NCBI GenBank assembly: GCA_016720745.1
Contig: JADKKA010000022.1
Location: 1,116,001-1,180,000, forward strand
Reading direction: 5' to 3'
Source of the DNA: Chitinophagaceae bacterium
Lineage (GTDB): Bacteria; Bacteroidota; Bacteroidia; Chitinophagales; Chitinophagaceae
DNA length: 64,000 nucleotides
Shown: in pieces, positions 34,547 through 44,100 of the stretch
Layout: each line of letters opens with the position of its first letter
Position numbering within the stretch: the first letter of the stretch is position 1
Notes under the pieces: generated by a model
Databases searched by the model: none
What the model saw: only the letters and a program-made list of their open reading frames with translations
Told to the model about the DNA's origin: nothing
Position numbers and translations under genes: made by a program

Positions 34547-35629
34547 CTAACGTTTTTGAAGGCTTTTTTGCTCCAGTACATGGAACATTTTCTCTGTCTC
34601 AGCATCCTGATAGGATTGTGCCCATTGTACATAGCGGTAAAATTCCTTGCTGCCGGGGGCATGTCCGCTGATTTTACGAACCACGGCTTCGGGAACTCCG
34701 AGACTGAGCATGGTGGTAATAGCGGTTCGGCGCATGGTATGGGTGGTGGCTACATCGCAGAAACGAAGGGTTTGCCTGGAGTCCCCTGCCCCACCCTTCA
34801 GTTCAAATCGTTTGCCGCGTTTTCCGCGGGTTACCCTTACCGGTTGGGTAAAACCTGCTATTTCCAGCAACTGTTTGATAAACTTATTGAGATTGACTTT
34901 ATTAAAAGAAGGAAGTAGTCTGATTTTTAATTTACGATAGCGATTGATAATTTCTACTGCATAAGCAGGGAGTTTTACCTGAGTATCGGTATCGGTCTTA
35001 ATAGAACGCACGGAGAGATAATGATGGCCGTTCATGATGCGGAGGTTTGACTTCTTCAGCGCCACCAAATCACTGAACCGCAGCGCTACTGTACAGCCAA
35101 AGACAAAAAAATCTTTTACCTGCCTCATCCTGGGTTTTAAATTGGCTTCAAAATCCTTGTTATAGACAAGGAAGCCAAGTTCCTCCGGCAAAAGTGGGAA
35201 AATGGGAATTTCTTCCTTTCGAACATAGAATTGTTTATGAAAATCCCCGGCTAGCTGGGGCATCTCCTTATTCAAGTGATTAAAGAAAACTTTGAGATTC
35301 TTAATCTGCTGACCGGCATAATTATCGAAGTAACCACAATCATCATAGAGATAATCTGTAAACTTTTTATAGAATTTTTTCCAGTAGTTTTTCTCAGCCA
35401 GCATTTCCCGCTGCGTAAGGCGCCGGGTGGGACGGATCCGAAGAATAAAGCCTTTGTCTTCCGTAAACTGCTGCAATAAAGCAGCGGTGTATTCATAATT
35501 CTTAACGGTACCTGGAGAAATCCTTTTCCCGTTCGGTTGCAGCCTTCGTCCCTTCTTACTATCGTTGACAAACCGCTGGTATAAGTCAAAAAAAGGTATT
35601 TCTTTTTGTAAATTTACAGAGGCCATCAT
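34547..35629 (-). CDS. Tyrosine recombinase / site-specific integrase
   Basis: A 360-aa recombinase, apparently intact. The N-terminal half has an Arm/SAM-like core-binding region (about 10-135, SPGTVKNYEYTAALLQQF and NLKVFFNHLN). The catalytic domain carries the full set: Arg184 in ALRFSDL, Lys211 in SIKTDT, His297-x-x-Arg300 in THTMRRTA, His323 in ISGHAPGSKEF and the nucleophilic Tyr at 331 or 333. It is transcribed away from the RHS locus, and its start codon is 107 bp from the outer end of the left RHS-core inverted repeat. That position makes it the candidate invertase for the tip switch; alternatively it is the remnant integrase of a mobile element that brought in the locus. Confidence 0.92.
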   Translation of the reverse strand: MMASVNLQKEIPFFDLYQRFVNDSKKGRRLQPNGKRISPGTVKNYEYTAALLQQFTEDKGFILRIRPTRRLTQREMLAEKNYWKKFYKKFTDYLYDDCGYFDNYAGQQIKNLKVFFNHLNKEMPQLAGDFHKQFYVRKEEIPIFPLLPEELGFLVYNKDFEANLKPRMRQVKDFFVFGCTVALRFSDLVALKKSNLRIMNGHHYLSVRSIKTDTDTQVKLPAYAVEIINRYRKLKIRLLPSFNKVNLNKFIKQLLEIAGFTQPVRVTRGKRGKRFELKGGAGDSRQTLRFCDVATTHTMRRTAITTMLSLGVPEAVVRKISGHAPGSKEFYRYVQWAQSYQDAETEKMFHVLEQKSLQKR

Positions 35630-35731
35630 ACTGGATTTAGGCAGTCAAACTGGTGGTTTTGCTGCATTTCAGGTATAAATGAAAGATACAAAGATTGTTG
35701 AAAACCCATACCAGTGGCGGTTTAGCCGAAA

Positions 35732-36778
35732 ATGCTTTACTATCCCTTTGGGATGATACAACCTGGAAGAACCTATTCCGCCGGAAATGGCTATAGGTAT
35801 GGGTTTAATGGGAAGGAAAAGGATAATGATATAGCAGGTGACCACTATGATTTTGGGGCGAGGATTTATGATGGAAGGATTGGGAAGTTTTTAAGTATGG
35901 ACCCGTTATGGAAAGATATGCCCTTTGAATCAAATTTTGTTTTTGCAAACAATAATCCAATATTAATGATTGATAAACTAGGGAAAAATGGAGAAGTTAC
36001 AATAGTTAAAAATGCTGATGGAAAAGGAGGAACAATGACTATTACTACTACTGTTTATGTTACAGGCCATCAAGCCAAAGAGAATGTTGAAAAAATAAAC
36101 AATTACTTGAGCTCTGAAAAATCAAAAACGGCCCTTTCGGGAACTTATAAAGACAAAGATGGTAATAATTGGAACATTAATTTATCAATAACTTACAAAG
36201 TAAAGGAAGAAACAGACAAAATATCAGAAACGCAGAATCAGCTAACTATTTCAGACGATCAAACAATTGCAGTTGCAGGTAATGCTATTGGGAAAAGAGA
36301 CAACGACCCAGCTTTTACAGATACAAAAAAGGGTACGACAACAAGGAAGTTAATAGGACAATATGCAAAAATTGGTGCCCAAGCTTACACCACCGATTTC
36401 GCAAATGCATCTATTCATGAAACATTACATCTATTAGGGCTTGACGAAAGGTACAATACTTCAACAACAGAAGACAATCTTGGATTCGAGGGAGATATTA
36501 TGTCATACTCGCCAAATGATAAAAGCGATTTAAAAATTAATCAAGTTCACTACAATAATTGGGGAAGATTCTTATTGTCAGAATCTGAGAGACTGGGAAA
36601 AGATGGAACACCTGCAACAACTTTTACTTTGAAAAATGAAGTAGACAAAGAGGGTAACAAACTAATCGGGAACTACAAAACTGGTGAAGACGGTAAAACT
36701 TTAATTTTGCAAGATGAGGCTAAAAATATTGGATACGAGCCTCCCAAAAAAGAAAATGAGAAAAAAGAGACTCCATAA
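35732..36778 (+). CDS. Orphan RHS core and toxin tip, metzincin-like
   Basis: A 348-codon orphan. It starts abruptly inside the RHS-associated core (YYPFGMIQPGRTYSAGNGYR, GFNGKEKDNDIAGDHYDFGA, RIYDGRIGKFLSMDPL), nearly identical to residues 2735-2785 of the 3070-aa RHS protein. The tip after residue 85 differs completely. It contains HETLHLLGLDERY (229-241), a HExxHxxGxxE/D zinc site, and DIMSY about 15 residues later, like a metzincin Met-turn, so a secreted metalloprotease toxin is likely. There is no signal peptide or clear promoter, so it is probably silent in the present orientation. It is AT-rich relative to its neighbours. The last 23 bp overlap the next gene. Confidence 0.8.
   Translation: MLYYPFGMIQPGRTYSAGNGYRYGFNGKEKDNDIAGDHYDFGARIYDGRIGKFLSMDPLWKDMPFESNFVFANNNPILMIDKLGKNGEVTIVKNADGKGGTMTITTTVYVTGHQAKENVEKINNYLSSEKSKTALSGTYKDKDGNNWNINLSITYKVKEETDKISETQNQLTISDDQTIAVAGNAIGKRDNDPAFTDTKKGTTTRKLIGQYAKIGAQAYTTDFANASIHETLHLLGLDERYNTSTTEDNLGFEGDIMSYSPNDKSDLKINQVHYNNWGRFLLSESERLGKDGTPATTFTLKNEVDKEGNKLIGNYKTGEDGKTLILQDEAKNIGYEPPKKENEKKETP
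35737..35888 (+). repeat. RHS-core inverted repeat, left copy
   Basis: A 152-bp segment identical to the bottom strand of 38980-39131 except for three substitutions (GGA/GGC, ACC/ACT, TAT/TAC, all silent). Homology stops sharply at both ends. The codon frame is the same in both copies. Confidence 0.95.
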
Positions 36779-37277
36779 TTTACTAATGGGATTGTTAGCC
36801 ATTATTAGTTCTTGTTCAATCAAAATTGTTAATAAAGAGAAAGTCCTTTATAGCGAAAAAGGACTTTTATTTGCTACAAACGAAGAGAGTTATATTTTTA
36901 TACCAAGTTCATATAAAAACAGCACCAATATTCAGTACGGATATAACATAACTAATAAATATGACAAATACTTTCGCCAGCGCCTGGCAAAAATGTTCAC
37001 TAGTACAGAAGCCAGATACACAATTGAAAAAAAGGACTATTTTCAAGACCTGAATTTGCAAAGTACAAATCCATTATATTACGTTTCAGACTCGATTAAA
37101 ATATTCGAAGTTGCAATCGAGTTTAAAAAAATAAAAAGCAATATTAAAGTTGTTAATAGGGGCGAGACAATAATTGACACTTTCAGTTATAAACAAGCCG
37201 GGGTTATAAAAAAAATTATTTATAAAAATAATAAAGATGTTATCATATATTCTATTTGGCAAACTGGAAAGTACTAA
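36756..37277 (+). CDS. Candidate immunity lipoprotein for the metzincin-like tip
   Basis: A 173-aa protein starting at the ATG at 36756 (MRKKRLHNLLMGLLAIISS, then Cys), a lipoprotein signal, so it should sit in the periplasm or on the outer membrane. Position directly behind, and overlapping, the toxin tip is the usual place for an RHS immunity gene. No family is recognised. It is strongly AT-rich, Lys/Tyr/Ile-rich and beta-prone (SYIFIPSSYKNSTNIQYGYN). An export signal would fit a toxin that acts outside the cytoplasm. It ends 28 bp from the convergent stop of the second candidate immunity gene. Confidence 0.6.
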   Translation: MRKKRLHNLLMGLLAIISSCSIKIVNKEKVLYSEKGLLFATNEESYIFIPSSYKNSTNIQYGYNITNKYDKYFRQRLAKMFTSTEARYTIEKKDYFQDLNLQSTNPLYYVSDSIKIFEVAIEFKKIKSNIKVVNRGETIIDTFSYKQAGVIKKIIYKNNKDVIIYSIWQTGKY

Positions 37278-37305
37278 GTATATTTTAGCATGAGAGTTTG
37301 AAATT

Positions 37306-38067
37306 TTATTCAATATTAGTTCTTCCAAATTCTTTAACCCATATCTCAAAACACGTAGTACAAGATAATGAGCAAGAAATCTCATCAATTTCAAGTGAAC
37401 ACAATCTCAATTTTTTACTAAGAATAAATGAGCAAGTTAAAATTTGGCTTATACCATTCATGTTCTTTAGCTCAAATTTGTGATTTATATTTATTGTCTT
37501 AATGCCATTTTCTTCAATTCCATTTGTAAAATAAGTTAGAGATATCGGCTTATATGAAGCAGGGTAAAGAGCATATTTATTAATGAATCTGTATAAAATA
37601 CTATCTACAGACAAATTAGACATGAAATCGTCCTCATGATCGTTTAAAGTCTGTAAAATCGTTTGCAAATGCTCACCAAATTTAACTTTAGTACTCAGCC
37701 TGTTGTTTGAATAAAATATTTGAACCATAGTGGTGTCACTTAAAAGACTAGAAAAATAAAGTAGCAAACTATCTTTGTTTTTTATTGCCGCATACAAAAA
37801 TCCTACTTCTTTTAACCCTAAACTTTTACTATTCAACAAACAAACCAGTTTATTAAATGGTAGTTGCTGAAGCCATTTATCAATTTTTAAATTTCTTTCA
37901 ATGTTCTTTGCTTTTGGAAGACTATTAATTCCATAATAATTTGTACTTATAAAAATCTTAGCAGAGTCAATTACTTCTTTACATTGAACTTGACGGCTAT
38001 TTACCTGAGTGTGGCAAGAAATACTAAAAATCAATAATAAAAATGTCGTTACAAAATTGAATTTCAT
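37306..38067 (-). CDS. Candidate immunity lipoprotein for the active RHS tip
   Basis: A 253-aa protein with a lipoprotein signal (MKFNFVTTFLLLIFSIS, then Cys). No family is recognised; a Cys-rich C-terminus is visible (CSFILSKKLRLCSLEIDEIS and CSLSCTTCFEIW). It lies 52 bp behind the 3070-aa RHS gene on the same strand, where immunity genes sit. AT-rich like the tip. Together with the opposite gene at 36756 it makes the centre of a mirror-image arrangement tip-immunity/immunity-tip. Confidence 0.6.
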   Translation of the reverse strand: MKFNFVTTFLLLIFSISCHTQVNSRQVQCKEVIDSAKIFISTNYYGINSLPKAKNIERNLKIDKWLQQLPFNKLVCLLNSKSLGLKEVGFLYAAIKNKDSLLLYFSSLLSDTTMVQIFYSNNRLSTKVKFGEHLQTILQTLNDHEDDFMSNLSVDSILYRFINKYALYPASYKPISLTYFTNGIEENGIKTININHKFELKNMNGISQILTCSFILSKKLRLCSLEIDEISCSLSCTTCFEIWVKEFGRTNIE

Positions 38068-38119
38068 TCTTAAGCTTAAATAGAAAATTTAGTAGCCAGC
38101 AACAAGAATAAATCTGTAT

Positions 38120-41100
38120 TTACCTAAATCCTAATTGTGTTTCTGGCGTAATTTTTTTTCCAACTTCAAATTTATCTGTTATTTCTTTAAATAAGTAGTT
38201 TCTATTTTTTTGTTTTTCATTAATATTCTGTTCGATTTGCTTACTATGAAGATTATCGAAACGCATTTCAGGTATAATAATTTCAGGCTTATCTCGATCT
38301 TTCTTGTACACTTCCTTTTTAGTTTGCCTTAGATCCACTTTTACTTCTTTTGCCTTAATTTTTTCAAACGAATATTCTCCTATTGTAAGTGAGTTAATCT
38401 CAACTTGTTTATTTTCATCTACATTTGATTCCCCAAGCGCATTTATTAAAGGGAAAATATTCAGCCGCATTAATGGCCATTCTATAGAGCCATATGGTTC
38501 AAAAGGTCGTGGAGCATCAGGATGTCTGAAATGAAAATTACTTATAAGTGGGATGTCAGTTTCATTAAATGTACCATATTCACCAATTCTCATTTCTGCC
38601 CACCAAGTACTTGTGAATGGATCATCACCTGTAGAGTGATATTTTGACTTTCCAAATGTTTGGTCACTTAGATTCGTATACTTTGAATAATCTCCCCCTT
38701 TTTTTCCATTTATTACTGTTACTTTATAAGTTTGATAATCATAATAATCGTTAAAATAGGCAAGCGTTGAACCTCTCCATTCTGTTGTAATTACTCTTTT
38801 TAATCCCCATGAATGAGTTACTTTTAGTACAGTATATATTCCTGTTTTTGCATCATATTGCATATGGATAGTCTCCTTAATCTCGCCCAATTTGTCTAAC
38901 ATAAAAATAGGGGAACTGCCAGCAAAAATATAGGGCGCTTCATTAGGGTATTTTGCAGAAAGCGGGTCTACACTCAACCACTTCCCAATCCTTCCATCAT
39001 AAATCCTCGCCCCAAAATCATAGTGGTCACCTGCTATATCATTATCCTTTTCCTTCCCATTAAACCCATACCTGTAGCCATTTCCGGCGGAATAAGTTCT
39101 GCCAGGTTGTATCATCCCAAAGGGATAGTAATCATTGGCACTTAAAACTGTGGCTTCAAAGTGGCCATCCGGGAAGCCGGTCTTGATATCACTGATCACC
39201 GCCAGCACATTGCCAAGGTGGTTACTCAATTCATAAGATCGGAGTCCTACTATATTATTTCCGACCGGATCACCTGTGACCGGGGGTGCATAGGCCTGGT
39301 TACCATCATAAAACAGTGCAGGACTGACCATACCCAGGCGGCTGCTGCCATAGAGATGCTGTTCAGTCCAGGAATAGGTGCTACCTCCATCAGGTTGTAC
39401 ATATTCATAAACCCCAAGTACTGTGCCCTGTGCATCCCTGACATAATAAGTGGTAGTGGTACCTAAGCGACCGGGTTTCTGAACCGCTTTAGAAATACGG
39501 TTACCTGCCGGATCATAGGAATACGTAATATAGGTATCCGCTCCACCTATAGTCTTTTGAATGGTGGCTATTTTGCCATAAACTGTCCAGTTAACATGTA
39601 CCAGCCCCTCAGCTGCATCGGATTGCAGATTGCCGATATTATCATACTGGTAGTTGTCAGTCCCCTGGTTGTCGATGTCCTCAGTATAGTTACCGGCAGC
39701 CACCTGGTCATTCACATGCCTCAACCGGTTATTAACCAGTCTGCCATTGCCATCTACGGAATAGCCATAGGTTAATTGATCCATTTGCGGAGGGAGACCG
39801 GGCTGATCTGCCCCGTTTCGCAGGTAGGTTTTGATATTCCCGTTGGCATCATAACTGATTTCTTCCTTATATGCATCAATAATACTGCTGTTACTCCATA
39901 CCGTTGCTCCGGCCGTAATATTATTTCGGCGCATTCCTGTGATCCGGTTCAACTGATCATATCGGTAGGTATATCCCACAGTACTTCCGTTTTCTATTTC
40001 CTTGATGGCATAGGTGGTATGACCAATATTTCCGTTATACAAATTTTTACCCGTCTCAAAATTCCGTACCTGCCCGGTTGGATCATAGGATGGTGCCTGG
40101 TACTGTAAAGCAAATGCTCCCGCTCCTGTTCCGCCAACCGGGGAATAATCGCCGTTATAATATCCCAGGCTGAAGCCCAATACATCTCTGGCCACCGTTG
40201 TAAATGGACCGGTGAGTAAACCATCCCCACTCATATCCTTATTTGGATCCAGCACCTTACTATTAACACCTTTTAACCAGCCCTGCAGGGTATAAGCATA
40301 ATCCATTCCCTGTACCTTGCTATTGCCCAGTTCCATCCTGGCCAGCGGGCCATGCAGGTAATACCGGTAAAAGGCTTCCATTACCCATTGGCCTGGGTCA
40401 CTGTAATTGATCCTGCTGCTCAGCGCCTTGATCACCCGGTTATCTGCATCATAAATATACTGGTAATAAAACTGATCCCATTTCCCATCCTGGTACAATA
40501 CTTTATTCACTTTTCCGCTCACCAGGTCAAACTGGTATTTAATTGTTTTTAATCCGTCGCTTCCGGCTTCAATAGCTGCCAGTGCCGGATTTTCCTGCAC
40601 CAGGGTATGCACATTTCCTACCATGTCATAACTATAATAACTGGCGGCCTCCCTGTTGACCGAAGGATTTGTGATAGGTGAGGCTGTAGTCAGTAAAGCA
40701 GATGCCGCCACCCTTTTCCGCAGGTTTTTCTGTGTTCCGGCCAGCGGTGCAGGTGCCCAGGCAGGTGCAATATCATAGGCTGTTACCGTTACCTGCCGGT
40801 TGCTTCCACTGAGGAGCCATCCATCCAACCAGCCCTGGTTACGGGTATCATTCTCCGTTGGTATCAGCGACGACCCCAGTTTCTCCCCTACCTCAGTTAT
40901 CCGTCCCAGTGCATCATAACGGGTATAACTGTAACGGTTAGCCGGATTTTCAGCATTGATAATTCTTGGTGTTTTCTGTTCTGCATTCTGAGAAATTGTG
41001 AGTCTTCCCAGGCGGTCATAGAAAAATTCGCTGGTGCCCCCATCCGGTGAACTTTGTTTAGTCACCTGGTTCAGGCTGTTATATGCATAACTGGTTGCCA

Positions 41101-44100
41101 GTACATGGTCTGGTACTATAAAGCGGTTGATATATTCCACCGTACTACCCGGACCGGTTGTGGTAGGTCCGCCAGGAGGAGGAATATTGAACCTTCCCCA
41201 GTATTGCAGCGGAGAGCTTTGAACAGCCAGCGCACCTACAGGAGACAAACAGGAATTTTTATAATTGGCCAGCACTTCTGCATCTGATGCTGTACGATCA
41301 TATATCCGGAAATGTTTGAGAACGGACAGATCAGCTGCAGGCAAAGTGAATGAGTTGGCATTGGAAACTATTTCCCAATCAAAAGGATAGGCTGGAATGT
41401 CACCGGTAATGTTTGTTAATTTCCGGCCATCGAGGTATAACTGCAGTGTTCCATCAGTGAGATTGGTAGCAGACTGTATTTGCAAGTGAGTCCATTGCTG
41501 CAATGGCATCAATTGGGAAACACTCGCAACTGCATGATTCGAAAGAGTGACATCAACACTGCTGCCGGATGCCGTGAGGCTGTATATTTCAAGCCATAGT
41601 TTTCCATCTGCAATGGCCGCCTGGTACATGTATTTATTATCCGGTGTTACGACCCGTACCTGACGGCTATTGGTGCCATTGGCAGAATACAACCACATTT
41701 CAGTGGCCCGGATACTATTGGTTTGCAATCCGCTGCTCAGGGCATTGAAAGTGGCTGTTGCATTTTCAGTAGTTGGTATGCCGGCACCGGTGCATACTGC
41801 AGGATCTGTATCCCGGAATTCTTCCACTAATTCAATTTCAGTATCACTCAGGAAATCAACTCCCTCCGGAGGAATGGTTTTTACCAGGTTACCGCTCTGG
41901 TCATAATAATACAAAGTGTAGTGGTATTCATACTGTTCTCCTTCCAGTTTGGCAGAAGCGTTAGTGGATAAACACTTGGAGATATAATTGTTCCGGAATT
42001 TTCGTCTTTCTGTTTCTATATAAAACTCATATTCCTGTGCGGCACGGTCAAATACGGAACGCATGATATTTTCCACGCAAAGCAGGGTATAATCCGGAGC
42101 GATTTGAATGGTAGCCGCTTTGTTATAAAGTACCGCTGAAGGATTACTGTTACAGGTAGTGGTTCTGAATTCTTCATATTCATCAAAACTAAGCGCATAA
42201 CCCAGACTGGCATTCATGTAATTGGTCATCAGCACCCGGAATAATTGGGTATTGGCCGTAACACCCGGATACATTGAAGTAAATCCAATATAGAGGCTAT
42301 TGATCCGGCTGCAATTCACCCAGCCATGATCGGGGTTGGCCGGTATTGGACTGGCAAATACTGCCGGGAGTAACAAAGGTTCATTGAGTTGTTTACAGTT
42401 ATTGGCGCAACGGCTTTCCAGATCGGCCAGCTCTGCAGCGGTCAGGGTATAATCATCTTTCAGTTCCAGCTTCAGGTAATTATGGAATGTTCCCGGGCTG
42501 CCGGCTGTAATCCACCTGTTTTTCATTGCTGTTACCCTTGAACAGATCTCTGTACTGAGCGTACTGATATTCGGGCTGCTTAGGACAGGCGTTTTATCAT
42601 AGGGATAAGGTTCATTGAGCAGGTGCGGCCCAAAGCCAAGCTGCATGAGTGGTGTACCGATGATAGCGGTAAATGCCTGTGTAAAATTATTGTAGCCATT
42701 TATCGCAGTAATTCCTGGAGGAAGCGTACTGGCGGCCCTGATATTGTTCTGCGGAGCGATATCAATATATTTCTGTGCGATGATCACCAACTGGTTGACC
42801 AGGTTTTGAATGGTGGCATTGATGGTTGTTTCGTTCGGGTCTTTCAGAGAGAAAAACCTTTCCGGTAATCCGCTCATTACATCATTTTCATTTTCATCAC
42901 GTACAACTGACCTGAGCCTGTCGAGCCAGTTTTGTTTCAAGGCAGTCAGATTCTCCGTCGCCTGAGCCCTCAACCTTACGATAGAAGCAGCAATCTGGGC
43001 ATCAATTTCGGTTTGCGTAACGGGGGCATTGGCAGACAGGCAATCCAGGTATCCGCTTTCATCGATATACTCATTCCATATCCTCATCTTATTGCCATAA
43101 TCATGCCTTCTGGGATCATTGGCGCAGGTAGATGGCGGGGCAGTCGGCGGAGGTGTTATATCCTCACAGAGTACGCTGGCGACTTCCGGACAACAGGGAA
43201 GATTACCAGGGATACATAAAATACCTGATCCTGTTGTATTGTCAATGACGACAGCCACCGGAGAAGCCAACCCAACATTGCAATAAACGGTAATTCTTTT
43301 ATCAGCGGGGAAAGGCAGGGCCGGAACAGAACCTGTATAGTTCACCGTCAGTTGCGCATCACCATTTACACCATAACAGGGATTGGAAGGTGCAATATTT
43401 GATGTTGCTGTAAAGCTGGTAGTTGGCGGACAAGGGAAACTGCAACTTAACACCTCTACAACTCCAAAAGTGCGGGTTTCAATAAAATTCTCCGGATATG
43501 GTGGCGCAGAAATGCGATATATGCTTTGACCCATATATACCTCCTGCTCTCCGGGGTTGAGTGTGACATCAAAATAGGTTGTTGAAGAATTATAGGGATA
43601 GTAAGTGACCTCAATTTGTTGAATTCTCAATTGAACTACCGAGTTTACCGGGCCGGCGGGTCGAACAGCATATCGCTGGCATTCATCCCATTCATACCCT
43701 CCATTACCATTAAACGTGCAATTACGGTCTTCGCTAATAAATTCTTCCAGGCCATAGCAGGTTCCGCCCCCTCCGGAGCCACCATTGTTGCAGCTCTGCT
43801 GAGGGTTACCATTGATGCATTTTACTTCAACAATATTGAAGTTTGGATTACCATAAAGATTGGGTATAATTTCTGTAGAATAAGTACCCTTCATCGCATC
43901 GATATACTGAAACTGTCCTGTTGGGATATATTGCAATTTAATTCTGTAATTGCCCTTGAAAGATTCAGTACCATTTTTATATTGTACGCGTTTGTCTGTT
44001 ACACCTCCTACTAATGAATAATCAGGCAAAGGCCCGGGGTCTTCACAAATAGCTGCTGATAGCGGGTCCTGTCCAATAAAACAGTTTTCGCAGGAAGGGT

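Noticed and set aside
31952..35629. Prophage, suggested by a tail-fibre-like gene next to an integrase
   Set aside because: No capsid, portal, terminase, tail-tube or lysis genes are present. The fibre gene has a Sec signal peptide, its own terminator and a promoter shared with the RHS operon.
38120..38980. Assigning a specific toxin activity to the tip of the 3070-aa RHS protein
   Set aside because: No catalytic motif of a known nuclease, deaminase, ADP-ribosyltransferase or protease could be recognised by eye.
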